Translations under genes and position numbers: made by a program
Part shown: one piece after another, positions 1 through 11,124 of the stretch
How positions within the stretch are numbered: the first letter of the stretch is position 1
Layout: each line of letters begins with the position of its first letter
Notes under the pieces: model-generated
Database searches by the model: none
What the model was told of the DNA's origin: nothing
Seen by the model: only the letters and a program-made list of their open reading frames with translations
NCBI GenBank assembly: GCA_015179025.1
Contig: WHUX01000086.1
Location: forward strand, 62,001 to 126,000
From: Terfezia claveryi
Lineage: Eukaryota > Ascomycota > Pezizomycetes > Pezizales > Pezizaceae
Length of the DNA: 64,000 bases
Direction of reading: 5' to 3'

Positions 1-757
1 CACTATCATAGGGTCTCTCCTCCTCCTTAGTTTTCTGCTTCTGTTGGTCTAGTCCTGTATCTAGATCATCATCGTCTTCTAGTAATTCTATATCTTCTGG
101 TGGTTGGTCTTTGTCGTCTGGTTCTTTGGCTGACCCAGTCCTCCTTTCTGGTGTCTCAGGTGCTCGACCTTTGCCTTTCGATTGATCTTTTGGTGTTCTT
201 AGGAACGCTCCTGGAAGTTCTTTGCTAGGATTGAAAAAATCCTCCCAGTATATGCTATTCTTCTAGATGAGTGCCACTCATCATGAATGCCATTATTTCT
301 TCCATTATTTATTACCAATTCGGTTTCCTTAAAAGTGGAACAACAGGTTTCTTTAATTCCTTACTTAAAAATCATTCATTTCTAAGTCTTTTCTTTGAAT
401 GGGTAAGGTGTTAGCCATAAATAGTGTTTTACTACGCTTCCATTAAGAGTCGAGTATCATCAGGATATACTGTTGGGCATGTCCCATTGAGTGAGTATAT
501 TTCAAAATCTCCTCAATTGTTGGAAGATGTCTGTCCCAAAATTCTTCTGGTGCAGAGGTAAAGCCATACTAAAATATAGTTTGGTTCCTGCTACCTGGTT
601 CTCCTATTTCTATATCTATGGCAGATTTATTTCCCCTTCTGTATTAGGAACTACAAATCTGGTCTTTCTGGGAGTTTCTTCTACTAATTTCTTAATATCT
701 TCGGGTAACATAGTTAACCGTCTGACCTCTTAGTCTTCTTACTAAGTTAGATGCCAT
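1..757 (-). pseudogene. gag 5' part of copy A' (broken)
   Basis: The minus-strand ATG at 757-755 corresponds to the gag start of element A at 3063. In this copy the first ~20 codons run on in frame where element A carries one extra base, so the two copies together show the true reading frame of the gag N-terminus. Further on the frame is broken by several indels; no long open frame remains. Cut by the window edge. Confidence 0.6.
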
Positions 758-758
758 T

Positions 759-1330
759 ATGTCTGATTTCATCATCTGTCCACAACCAAATGCAGCTAGT
801 TATGCGATACGATCGTGAGTTACTTTTCTTCTTTGGCACCTTCTGTGCTGATGGTGGGTGGCTGATGATCCTTATGATCTCCGTTCGACTGACGGTTCTG
901 TTGGCTCAGTGGCTCACGGGCTGGTGAGGCTGGATGTCAGGATCTGATGTTTCTTATAGTCCTGATTTTTCTTCATCTACTGGTCTAGAATCTAGTTCTA
1001 GTTCTTCCGGCAAGAGTGTCACGTTTTCTGATTGGTGTGTTGAGGTAGACGTTGGGGGCGCAGAGGTATTGGTAGAGATGTCTGGGCCTAAGGAAGGTTC
1101 TATGGAGGTAATTCTTTTCTGGAGGAAATGGCTGCAGTGGAGGCAGCGAGATTTGAGCCTTGGGATTGTGACGCTTGGTTGTTTAGACCAATTATTCCTG
1201 GGACCTGGGGGGCCAGTTTTTCAATGGTGTACTGGATTTACAGGTACAGATGTAATGGCGGTTGCCAGGAGTGCAAGATGAGTTGTCGATCTTATTGGAA
1301 AAGTTTGTGAACGAGGTGGATTGTTTAATG
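759..1330 (+). pseudogene. Antisense ORF of copy A' (broken counterpart of 2460-3061)
   Basis: The ATG at 759 starts the same protein as the antisense ORF of element A but is stopped by a TGA after about 18 codons. The longest surviving part, 934-1281, keeps the serine-rich segment (GLESSSSSSGKSVTFSDW) and then drops out of frame near 1100. Its start lies one base from the gag start on the other strand, as in element A. Function unknown; see the intact-looking counterpart. Confidence 0.4.
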
Positions 1331-1559
1331 TGGATACCACTGCCGTTAGAGCTCTGCTTAGCTTGCTTCTAAGTCTTTTGTTGATGTACTGCAGTTGAGA
1401 GTCTGATGTCTGTTTGTTGGATTTTTTGTTGGCTAGCTAGTTGAATAACGATATAGTTTTATATGTCACTTAGGTGTCGAATTGTATACACTTGGTGTGT
1501 AAGGTATCAAGGTGATCAGCTTGGATTAAGTAAAATAGGTAATAAAAAAAAAGTATGAT

Positions 1560-2232
1560 TGTAATGGAGAACGTTGTTTCATTCTTATATAATTGATTAT
1601 ATACTTTTGTATTTCCTATATTACTACTATGTTATGTAACTAAGCCTCTCGGTTGAAGGACTAGCCTTCTACACTCCTATTCTTTATAAGCGTCCATAGC
1701 ACGCGAATTGCCATGGGAAGTTCCATGGCACTTGCCATATGAAGACACCCTCATTATGGCCGCGTGACCTCTGTTTAAGGCGTGTGACTCATTACTATGG
1801 CCACATGACCATCGTTTATGGCGTGTGACTCATTACTATGGCCACATGACCCCTTTTGTACAGCGCACCACCTTCTGGTGTGCCACCCTTTATTGTATTT
1901 ATTTCCTTAGTCATCAGATCTCAGAGGAGTATAAATAGGCCGCTGGATTCCCTCTGGAATCCACAGAAAGACAAGAAGCAACCAAGCAAGCCTTCAGAGC
2001 AAGCAAGCCTATATTCCGATCAGATCAAGATCATATAGCTTAGATAGCACAAATCATATAAGATAGATTACACCAGTTAATTACTGTTCCCTTCGGGAAC
2101 GTCCCACATAGTAATCTCCCTACCCTTCTGAGGTCTTACCTCAGCAGAACCGAAATACACAAACGTCCGTGCCTACGGATATAGATTGTATAAATGGTAC
2201 CGAATGAATACTGTCTAGTACCATTCATTACA
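1560..2232 (+). repeat. 5' LTR of element A (673 bp)
   Basis: Begins TGTAATGGAGAACG and ends ATTCATTACA, giving TGTAA...TTACA termini. It is repeated at 9836-10456 in direct and at 10457-11124 in inverted orientation. U3 contains a directly repeated segment of about 40 bp and a TATAAATA box at 1930-1937. An open frame of 60 codons at 1856-2038 recurs in the 3' LTR only because the LTRs are duplicates. Confidence 0.9.
1785..1937 (+). promoter_or_regulatory. U3 promoter of element A: paired TGACTCA sites and TATA box
   Basis: Two copies of TGACTCA (1785-1791 and 1826-1832) sit in a ~40-bp direct repeat containing GCGTGTGACTCATTACTATG, about 100-145 bp upstream of TATAAATA at 1930-1937. TGACTCA is the consensus of Gcn4/AP-1 bZIP factors, which in fungi mediate amino-acid starvation responses. 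The 3' LTR keeps both sites (10066-10072, 10107-10113). Regulatory function is inferred from motif and position only. Confidence 0.5.
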
Positions 2233-2459
2233 TTTTTTTTAACTTACTTACCTAATCTTTACTCTTAAATCCAAGGCCTGATCAACCTTCGGATACCTTT
2301 ATTACACTCACACAAGTGTATACAATTCGACACCCAAGTGCACATATAAAATCGATATCGTTATTCAACTAGCTAGCCAACAAAAATCCAACAAACGAGA
2401 CATCAGACTCTCAACTGCAGTACATCAACAAAAGACTTAGAAGCAAGCTAAGCAGAGCT

Positions 2460-3061
2460 CTAACGGGCAGTGGTATCCCACATTAAACAATCCCACCCTC
2501 GTTCACAACACTTTTCCCAATAAGATCGACAACTCATCTTGCACTCCTGGCAACCGCCATTACATCTGTACCTGTAAATCCAGTACACCATTGAAAAACT
2601 GGCCCCCCAGGTCCCAGGAACAATTGGTCTAAACAACCAAGCGTCACAATCCCAAGGCTCAAATCTCGCTGCCTCCACTGCAGCCATTTCCTCCAGAAAA
2701 GAATTACCTCCATCAGAACCTTCCTTAGGCCCAGACATCTCTACCAATACCTCTGCGCCCCAACGTCTACCTCAACACACCAATCAGAAAACGTGACACT
2801 CTTGCCGGAAGAACTAGAACTAGATTCTAGACCAGTAGACGAAGAAAAACCAGGACCATAAGAAACATCAGGATCCTGACATCCAGCCTCACCAGCCTCG
2901 TGAGCCACCGAGCCAACAGAACCGTCAGTCGAACGGAGATCATAAGGATCATCAGCCACCACACCATCAGCACAGAAAGGTGCCAAAGAAGAAAAGTAAC
3001 TCGACGATCGTATCGCATAACCAGCTGCATTTGGTTGCGGACAGACGACGAAATCAGACAT
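2460..3061 (-). pseudogene. Antisense ORF in the leader of element A (~200 codons, one frameshift)
   Basis: On the minus strand an ORF starts at 3061, two bases from the gag ATG at 3063 on the plus strand, and runs towards the 5' LTR. It covers 3061-2741 and, after one frame change near 2745, 2747-2460. The protein is serine-rich in its first half (GLESSSSSSGK) and rich in Trp and Cys in its second half (GCQECKMSC, CCERGWDC). A damaged counterpart exists in copy A'. I do not recognise the protein. It could be a real accessory gene read from a divergent promoter, a captured host exon, or a chance frame. Confidence 0.4.
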
Positions 3062-3062
3062 A

Positions 3063-4229
3063 ATGGCTCTGAACTTAGTAAGAAGACTAAGAGGTCGAGA
3101 CGGTTAACTATGTTACCGAAGATATTAAGAAATTAGTAGAAGAAACTCCCAGAAAGACCAGATTTATAATTCCTAACACAGAAGGGGAAATAAATCTGCC
3201 CATCGATATAGAAATAGGAGAACCAGGTGGAGCAGGAACCAAACTATATTTTAGTATGGCTTTACCTCTCGCACCAGAAGAATTTTGGGACAGACATCTT
3301 CCAACAATTGAGGAGATTTTGAAATATACTCGCTCAATGGGACATGCCCAACAGTATCATCCTGATGATACTCGACTCTTAATGGAAGCCGTAGCAAAAC
3401 ACTACTTATGGCTAACACCTTACCCATTCAAAGAAGAAGACTTAGAAATGAACGCATTTTTAAGTAAAGAATTAAGGAAACCTGTTGTTCCACTTTTAAG
3501 GAAACCGAATTGGGTAATAAATAACTGGGAAGAAATAATGGCATTCATGATGAGCGGCACTCATCTAGAAGAATCAGCACATACCGCGGAGGATTTTTTC
3601 AATCCTAGCAAAGAACTTCCAGGAGCGTTCCTGAGAACACCAAAAGATCAATCGAAAGGCAAAGGTCGAGCACCTGAGACACCAGAAAGGAGGACTGGGT
3701 CAGCCAAAGAACCAGACGACAAAGACCAACCACCAGAAGATATAGAATTACCAGAAGATGATGATGATCTAGATACAGGACTAGACCAACAGCAGCAGAA
3801 AACACAAGGAGGAGGACGAGACCCCGATGATAGCGGAGATGATAGCTCGGACTCTGATAAGGCATCGTCAGTTGCAAGTCAAACTCTTAAAAGAAAACCC
3901 AAACGAGGAAAATCAGTTGAACACCACAATGGGAATCTACAACAGGAATGGTTACAACGGGTAACCATAAAGCAACGAATGCTTTAAAAGGAATAAAGAT
4001 TGATATGCCAGAAAAATTAAGAGGAGAAGACAAAAAATGGCAAGACTCACAATATTTTGACTCTTGGGCCACAGCAATGCAACATTGGTTTGTTCTCAAA
4101 AGAATAGATTTAGAAGGCGCTTCAGCTCTGGAAATTGTTGGATTCAGAATGGAAGGGAGCGCGCTCACTACTTATAATCAATTCCTAAGAGAAAAAGGAA
4201 AGAATGCGACATTCTTTGATTCATACTAG
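3063..4229 (+). pseudogene. gag, N-terminal and capsid region, element A
   Basis: Gag starts at the ATG at 3063. One extra base about 40 bp downstream, absent from copy A', breaks the frame; coding sense resumes at 3112 and stays open through the ATG at 3256 to a stop at 3985-3987. A second frame (3948-4229) carries the next part, with W-rich stretches (FDSWATAMQHWFVLKR) typical of Ty3/gypsy capsid regions. Between them lies a charged linker with PEDDDDLD and QQQQ. Gag would assemble the cytoplasmic virus-like particle. The frame change at 3948-3987 could be decay or programmed; I cannot decide. Confidence 0.65.
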
Positions 4230-4270
4230 CGCTAAGGGATTTTCTGATACCCTCTACTAGTAAGGACATT

Positions 4271-5770
4271 TTGTGGAAACGATGGGAGACAGCCACACCA
4301 TACAAGGACGGACGTCACATGGGAATCAAACAGTTTGCCAACTGGCTTACTGAAATGCAAATCAAATTGATTGACAAGGATGGCAAACAATCAATATCGC
4401 AGGAAGTAAAAAGAAGAAAGTTTCTTAATCACCTGCCGCCATATATGTCAGCTACATTAATTCCTTTAATCAAAGAAGAATGGTCATATGATCAGCTCGT
4501 ACATCAAGCGGAGTCATATGAAGCTTCCAAAAAGGATATTGCCCCACCATCCACAACAAATACATCCCGACGACAACACCCTCGGAATGAAAATCGAAGT
4601 CACGGTCCACGCAGGGACCAGAATCAACGACAAAAAACAGGATTTAATCCTAGCAGCAATCCCAACACCAAACCCAACACAGAAAATCGGAAGGACTCAG
4701 ATTGGGACACCATCACAAAAAAATTGGATCAGAAGACGAAGATGCAATTAATTAAAGACAAGAAATGTCTATGGTGTTGGAACCCTGGACACTCCTACAA
4801 GGACTGTAGGAAACGAAAAAATAAGGTACCCATGCGTACAGCCGCACAAGATTTAGCTATGCCGATAGCCACCAAGGATAAAAACAACAAGGATAAAATC
4901 AAGGAACGACCCTTGTCAAGACAGGTACCAGATTTTAGCAAGGTATTCGTTAAAGCTAACGAACACCCCGCACTAGCTTTAATTGATCTCCAAACGAAGG
5001 GAGGAGACTTAATCAATTCTCAATTTGTACACCTATACAAAATACCAACTAGAAGTATCGAGAAGAAATCATTAAGTACTGCAATTAAAGGCTCAAAAGG
5101 AATGATAGACAAAGCTTGTACTATCAAACTTGATTGGATAGGTTATGTAGAAGAACGAACGTTCTATGTAGCTCATTTGACTGGATGGGACATGATACTA
5201 GGAGAACCTGCTCTCAGCAAAGTGCGAGCAATAATTCCTGCCCATCAGGAACCAGTTACTATCCAACCGGAAAACATTCCACGATTCCAGCTAAGTGTAT
5301 GGAAGGGATCTAGAACCATGGCGAATGGTATAAGATCAGCGTATACACAGGTCAGCTGTGAATCAGTCACAGATTATAGTGAACCGGATAATTGGGAAAA
5401 TATTAGTGACGCAGACGAAACCGATTCAGAAAGAGAACTCGTGACAGCTGTTTCTACGGTACAGAAACAATTCAACCCTGTAACGGAGTTTCCCTTATTA
5501 TTTCCCAAGACAATTCCACGGGAATTACCTCCACTAAGAAAAATTAATCACTCTATCAAACCAAAAGCAGGAGCTACTTGGATACCAAAATGGCGACCCT
5601 CAGGACATCGATTTAGACAACAAATCCATGACAAATTAGTCGAAGAAGAAGCATCAGGTCGCATATATAGAGTAGAAAATGACACAAATGCTGTAGTCAT
5701 GTTCACTATCCCTAAACGAGATAAACCGGAAGAAGCCGACATGTCAATGACTGTCGAGACCGCAATTTAG
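4271..5770 (+). pseudogene. gag C-terminus (CCHC), protease-like region and start of RT, element A
   Basis: This 499-codon frame begins in the capsid region. It then has a CCHC zinc knuckle near residue 168 (CLWCWNPGHSYKDC, spacing CX2CX4HX4C), which binds element RNA. Next comes a retropepsin-like segment in which the expected D-T/S-G is degenerate (ALIDLQTKG), although the second conserved block (GWDMILGEPAL) is kept. The end is the RT N-terminus (ATWIPKWRPSGHRFRQQI). It stops in TVETAI because of a frameshift; the RT sequence continues in another frame (RDRNLAVEPDH). The upstream junction at 4229-4271 is also a frame break. Confidence 0.75.
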
Positions 5771-6976
5771 CCGTCGAACCGGACCACACCCCATTGCCAG
5801 ATATTAATGAAGCAATTGAACTAGTAGCGGAGAATCCCATTTGGACTAAGGTCGACTTAGCCGACGGATTTTTTAATATCAGGAACGATGAAGAATCTGA
5901 GCAACACTCTACCTTTTTATGTCACATGGGATATTTCAGAAGTAGAGTTATGCAACAAGGGGATCGTAACGCACCAGCTACCATGGTTCGCGTTATGCAT
6001 GAAATTTTTAAGGACATGGTCTATAAAAATTTAATCATCTATATTGATGATATTATTATATTCTCTAAAACGTATGAAGAACATGTAGAATTATTGAAGA
6101 AAGTACTTCAACGTCTACAGGATGAGAAATTCTATCTCAAAGAAAGCAAATGCCAGTTCTTTACTCCAAGATTGGAAATCTTAGGACACGTTTTGACATC
6201 AGATGGATTACATGTAGACCCGAAGAAGAGGACTACTATATTAACATTTCCACTCCTACAAGAAAAAAGGATCTTAGAGGATTCCTTGGAATAGTTAATT
6301 ATCTCAGCAGATTTATTCCTGACTTGGCATCGTATGCAAGCACCCTGTCAGAACTGCAAGGAGAAACAAAGAAATGGGAATGGACAGATACTCATAACGC
6401 AGCGTTTGAAAAACTCAAGGAACTCGTGAATTCCCCACATGTTTTAAAACCCTGGAATAATGAATCTACTGAACCCAAATATTTAGTCTGTGATGCTAGT
6501 GATGTAGGACTAGGATCTTGGATAGGTCAAGGACCGTTGACGCACATCAGACCATCATGCTTCCACTCTAGAAAATTTAATCCAGCACAACTCAATTATC
6601 CTACCTTTCAAAAGGAATTATTAGCGATTATTGACTCATTAAAATTTTTTGAAGCACAATTGAGAGGTCACAAGTTCACTATCCTTACCGACCACAAACC
6701 GTTAGTAACCTTCCATACTCAAACGCCTGCAAGTCAAAAATTGAGGCGATGGCAAGATTACCTAATGGAATTTGATACAGACATACAGCATACCGCAGGA
6801 AAGGAAAATTTGATAGCAGACGCTCTATCAAGAAAGCATAAATACTTGGATACTCCCACCACCGAGGACGATTATATCTCCAACAGCATCGATCCTCCTA
6901 ACCATACCTACAACCGCAACATCTCTACCAACGCTTTAAGAACTTTCCACTCACCAGAAACCCTACTCAGAACAAT
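5771..6976 (+). pseudogene. Reverse transcriptase and RNase H, element A
   Basis: 5794-6294 carries the RT palm, with the catalytic YIDD at 6040-6051 and the LVDLADGFFNI-type first aspartate block (TKVDLADGFFN). A frameshift near 6250 moves the sequence to the 6150-7118 frame. There the thumb (FLGIVNYLSRFIPDLASY) is followed by RNase H with LVCDASDVGLGSW, the ELLAIIDSL glutamate block and LTDHKPL, ending in NLIADALSRK. RT and RNase H copy the genomic RNA into cDNA in the particle. All expected catalytic blocks are visible, so only frame damage prevents function. Confidence 0.85.
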
Positions 6977-8129
6977 ATGGTTTCTCGCGGAGCTATCAAT
7001 TTCAAGCATGTCGACTGCGACTTCAACAAATGTCGTGGAAGAGCCGAAGAACTTGGACACCATATCTTCTGTCCATACTTCGAGGGCATCCAGGATGAAG
7101 AAAGCGAATATGACATGATGAAGGAAGAAGAGTCCTCAGACGACGAGACTCTATCCACTATACCAGAAGAAGTTTTCAGCGGGTATGATCGTGTACCCAA
7201 TATAAACAAGAACAAACCCTTAACAGTTCTTGGACTAAGATATAGGCCTCCATCTTCTGAAAACGCACAACAAAATACCCTCGCTCCTGAAGAAGCGAAA
7301 GAAATTGCTATCGACCTGGCTCATAGCAATTGGCAACAACACAAAAGGATGCACTGGTCCTTTTGCCGCGATTTTTACTGTCCAGTTCATGGCAGCTCCC
7401 ACGCCATGAACAACCGCATGTTCACCGTCGAAACATGTGCAATCTGCAACCACCACGGACATGGCAGTTTGAACTGTGACCTGACAGCCTCAGTTCTTAA
7501 GAAGGAGAAGGAATTCCTTACGACTCGTATTGCGCATATCCTATCCGCAAATGAGCCTCAAAAGGAACTAGCACCAGTACAACAAACGCCAGCTTATCCA
7601 CCTCCACCAGCTCTCAGCCGGAAGAAGCTATCCAGGAAATCGGAGAATGGGCAAAAAGATGGATTGCCAACAAGCCGACACAACCCACTCTCCAACCCAG
7701 CATTCAGTTCAGTAACCCTACCGAACAGATGACAACCGACAAATGGAACAGGAGATCATGAATACTCCTGTTGCCCCACAACAACCATGGAATGCACCTC
7801 AACAACCAGCTGCAACCGCTAGCAGCAGTAATGCAATTCCAATCAACACCGCCGCCGTCACTACTCGTTCTAAAAAGCGAGTAGCCATTGACGAAGATTT
7901 ACCCTCTTTCATTCAAGACACCAAGACCTCCAGACAGCGTTGTGATTTCTGTAAGTTCTCAGGACATAATGCTTCTACATGCAAGGAGAAGAAACCCACC
8001 ATCAATGACTTCAACACAAGGATCGAACCGACCCTCAACAAGCTCATTGAAGAGAACACATCAGCGACGGATGGGAAGACGACAAGGACTACTTCATCAC
8101 ACACTGGCTTGACCAAGGAACAGGTATGA
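6977..8129 (+). pseudogene. Zinc-knuckle insert between RNase H and integrase, element A
   Basis: Two consecutive frames (6977-7732 and 7743-8129, offset by one base) fill the ~1.2 kb where Ty3/gypsy elements normally pass directly from RNase H to integrase. Each contains a CCHC knuckle: CAICNHHGHGSLNC and CDFCKFSGHNASTC, both CX2CX4HX4C. An upstream Cys/His block (HHIFCPYFEG, FYCPVHGSSH) may bind a further zinc. The remaining sequence is acidic and then Pro/Gln-rich. I see no other domain. Probably one continuous polyprotein segment before the frameshift; a second nucleic-acid-binding module is the likeliest role. Confidence 0.6.
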
Positions 8130-9465
8130 AAGCCGCATATCAATCATGCATGAGAGTATGTCCTATCTGGAAGAACTACTATGATACCTTTGTGAACCGT
8201 AAGGATCATAGAAAAAAGATGGATTTTTGTATGTCAAGAACCGACAAGGACAATGGAGACTAGTCTTGCCCTCTACCTTTAACATCGAAGGTAAGAACTA
8301 TCTCGAATTGGTTATTAAAGATGCACATGAAGCAACCGCTCATGGTGGCATTGAAAAAACGATGAAATATCTTACTGACCGATATGATTGCCAGTCCTTT
8401 GCAGAACCAACTAAGGACTATATCAGAAGTTGTGATACTTGTCAACGGACAAAGTATTCCAACAAGGCGCCACTTGGACTCGTAACCCCATTACATGTAC
8501 CAAGCAGGCCATGGACTGACATATCGATGGATTTTCTTAAAGTAGCACCTGTGTTTACTAAGTGTTCAATTTTGTACCCGAATATTCCTGTTGAAGAAGA
8601 TCATGTAGTTTGTATTTCACGACTTTGGACGATTGTCGATAGACAATCAGGATTCAAGTTTCTTATTCCTGTCTCAGATAATTTCACAGCAGAACAATGT
8701 ACTGCTACCTTTGATACTCATGTAGTCCCGACTATGGGATACCCTTTCTGTATTGTTTTTGACCGCGACACTCTTTTTATGTCAACGCACTTTCAAGATT
8801 GGGCTAGGAATAAAGGAATCAAGTTGGAACCGTCCACCGCATATCATCCACGTGCAGACGGACAATCGGAAATTGTGAACAAAGAAATTCTACAAGTAGC
8901 AAGAGCCTGTAAAATCGAAGGATTTGATTGGCTACAGAAACTACCAGAGATACAGTTGAAACTTAACTCTAGGTATAATGCCGCTAGACAGAATAGTCCC
9001 TTTTCCACACTATTTGGATTTAATGCACATCTTGGCGTATCGATACTTCCATACCCCATTAATGCATATGTACCAGCAAATGAACGTCATGAGGTAACGT
9101 CTAAAAACCTATATGACGCCAAGAAGACTCAAGCATCTCAAGCGAACAAACGACTACCCAATACAGCCAAATTTTCAGTCGGACAACAAGTTATGCTTTC
9201 CTCAGAAAACATCAACCTATCGAACGTCTCACCCAAACTCAAACCAAAATGGCTAGGCCCATTTCCCATTATTTCTAGTAATCGGAAACGCAATAACTAT
9301 AGCCTAGACCTATCCAGTCAACCTGACCTCCACCTCATATATAATACTTTTCATATTAGCAAACTCAAACCATACTACAAAAACGATCCCACCAGTTCCC
9401 TCACAGACAATCTCAGGAACCAGGACCAATTCAAGATGATCGTTATGAAGTTGAAAAGGTATTAG
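8130..9465 (+). pseudogene. Integrase, element A
   Basis: The open frame is 8227-9465 (412 codons). It has the HHCC zinc domain (HEATAHGG ... CDTCQRTK), then the DDE core: first Asp in TDISMDFLK, second in FDRDTLFMS, Glu in ADGQSEIVNKEI, with the usual TAYHPRADGQSE block. The C-terminal part contains the GPFPI-type SH3-like segment (KWLGPFPIISS) and HISKLKPY. It joins cDNA to the chromosome in the nucleus. It leaves frame just before the chromodomain. Sequence before 8227 (from 8130) is integrase N-terminal sequence in another frame. Confidence 0.88.
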
Positions 9466-9807
9466 AATTCAGAACAGCTCCTCGAACTGGAGAAAGACAA
9501 TATAAGGTCAGATGGCTAGGATACACTCCTAAATATGATTCCTGGGTAAAGCCAAGGATATCACCACCGAAATTCTTCAAGACTTCTGGACGACGGAAGT
9601 ATGGAAGACACATTCAAGAGACGTCGAAGGACTAAAGGAAAACAAGGACCACGAACCAGAGATGAGACCCGAGCTCTCATCCAACAAGAACGAGATAGAA
9701 TCATGAGTCAAGGAAACACTAAGGATATTCACGTTAATGCTAATGTATTAACAATGCATCAAATCTTAGGACGTATGGAAACCAATATGGCAGAGCGAAA
9801 GAAGTAA
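9452..9807 (+). pseudogene. Chromodomain and basic tail of element A pol
   Basis: In the frame shifted from the integrase, codons from about 9440 read DRYEVEKVLEFR, then QYKVRWLGYTPKYDSWV, the aromatic-cage pattern of a chromodomain. Such domains in chromovirus integrases bind modified histone H3 and steer insertion to heterochromatin. A further frame at 9601-9807 (68 codons, very basic, KRRRRTKGKQ) is the tail. Two frame changes separate integrase, chromodomain and tail. Confidence 0.7.
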
Positions 9808-9835
9808 GGATAGGAAATCCTTCTATGTGGGGAAG

Positions 9836-10456
9836 TGTAATGGAGAACGTTGTTTCATTGCTTATATAATTGATTATATACTTTTGTATTTCCTATATTA
9901 CTACTATGTTATGTAACTAAGCCTCTCGGTTGAAGGACTAGCCTTCTACCACCTCCTATTGTTTATAAGCGTCCATAGCACGCGGAATCTGCCATGGGAA
10001 GTTCCATGGCACTTGCCATATGAAGACACCCTCATTATGGCCGCGTGACCTCTGTTTAAGGCGTGTGACTCATTACTATGGCCACATGACCATCGTTTAT
10101 GGCGTGTGACTCATTACTATGGCCACATGACCCCTTTTGTACAGCGCACCACCTTCTGGTGTGCCACCCTTTATTGTATTTATTTCCTTAGTCATCAGAT
10201 CTCAGAGGAGTATAAATAGGCCGCTGGATTCCCTCTGGAATCCACAGAAAGACAAGAAGCAACCAAGCAAGCCTTCAGAGCAAGCAAGCCTATATTCCGA
10301 TCAGATTAAGATCATATAGCTTAGATAGCACGAATCATATAAGATAGATTACACCAGTTAATTACTGTTCCCTTCGGGAACGTCCCACATAGTAATCTTC
10401 CTACCCTTCTGAGGTCTTACCTCAGCAGAACCGAAATACACAAATGTCCGTACCTT
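9836..10456 (+). repeat. 3' LTR of element A (internal deletion near its end)
   Basis: Starts TGTAATGGAGAACG like the 5' LTR and follows it base for base with few differences to about 10452. It then lacks roughly 60 bp and ends in TTACA, directly followed by the inverted LTR of A'. It keeps both TGACTCA sites and the TATA box. Confidence 0.88.
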
Positions 10457-11124
10457 ACAGAATGGTACTAGACAGTATTCATTCGGTACCGTTTATACAA
10501 TCTATATCCGTAGGCACGGACATTTGTGTATTTCGGTTCTGCTGAGGTAAGACCTCAGAAGGGTAGGAAGATTACTATGTAGGATGTTCCTGGAGGGAAC
10601 AGTAATTAACTGGTATAATCTATCTTATATGATTTATGCTATCTAAGCTATATAATTTTGATCTGATCGGAATATAGGCTTGCTTGCTACTGTGTGCTTG
10701 CTTCTTAGTTCTTGTAGATTCCAGAGGGAATCCAGCAGCCTATTTATACTCCTCTGAGATCTGATAACTAAGGAAATAAATACAATAAAGGGTAGTACAC
10801 CAGAAGGTGGTGCGCTATAAAAAAGGGGTCATGTAGCCATAGTAATGAGTCATACGCCTTAAATAATGGTCATGTAGCCATAGTAATGAGTCACACGCCT
10901 TAAACAATAGTCACGCGGCCATAATGAGGGTGTCTTCATATGGCAAGTACCATGGAACTTCCCATGGCAAATTCCGTGTGCTGTAGATGCTTATACAGCA
11001 ATAGGAGGTAGTAGAAGGCTAGTCCTTCAACCGAGAGGCTTAGTTATATAATATGGTAGTAATATAGGAAATACAAAAGTATATAATCAATTATATAAGC
11101 AATGAAATAATGTTCTCCATTACA
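10457..11124 (-). repeat. Inverted LTR, remainder of the A' 5' LTR
   Basis: Reverse complement of the element A LTR, from GAATGGTACTAGACAG to its outer end TCTCCATTACA at 11124. With 9836-10456 it forms a near-perfect palindrome of about 0.6 kb arms. It lacks only the last bases of the LTR, which are found at 1553-1559 across the inserted element A. Its outer end marks where A' entered the pogo-type transposase gene. Confidence 0.85.

Larger units (their letters stand above)
1..1559 (-). mobile_element. Ty3/gypsy copy A' (5' internal part, runs off left edge)
   Basis: Read on the minus strand this stretch matches the leader and early gag of element A (about 2233-3840) over its whole length, with scattered substitutions and indels. 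Its internal 5' end, a T-rich tract at 1545-1559, abuts the LTR of element A. Only about seven bases (1553-1559) look like the end of its own LTR; the rest of that LTR lies at 10457-11124. I infer that A inserted into the terminal bases of the A' LTR. The rest of A' is beyond the window. Confidence 0.85.
1560..10456 (+). mobile_element. Ty3/gypsy element A, chromodomain type, ~8.9 kb
   Basis: Two direct LTRs (1560-2232 and 9836-10456) flank a leader, gag with a CCHC knuckle, a retropepsin-like region, reverse transcriptase with YIDD, RNase H, an unusual insert with two more CCHC knuckles, an HHCC-DDE integrase and a chromodomain. The order PR-RT-RH-IN and the chromodomain place it in Ty3/gypsy (Metaviridae, chromovirus branch). 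LTRs are nearly identical, so the insertion is young, yet the coding part has at least six frame breaks. No clear target duplication: both flanks lie inside another copy's LTR. Confidence 0.9.

Noticed and set aside
1856..2038. 60-codon ORF repeated identically at 10137-10319
   Set aside because: Lies wholly inside the element A LTRs; repetition is due to LTR duplication, with no domain and promoter/TATA sequence overlapping it.
3885..3990. Programmed frameshift in element A gag
   Set aside because: Frames overlap here, but I see no heptamer with a downstream stem in correct phase; decay is as likely.
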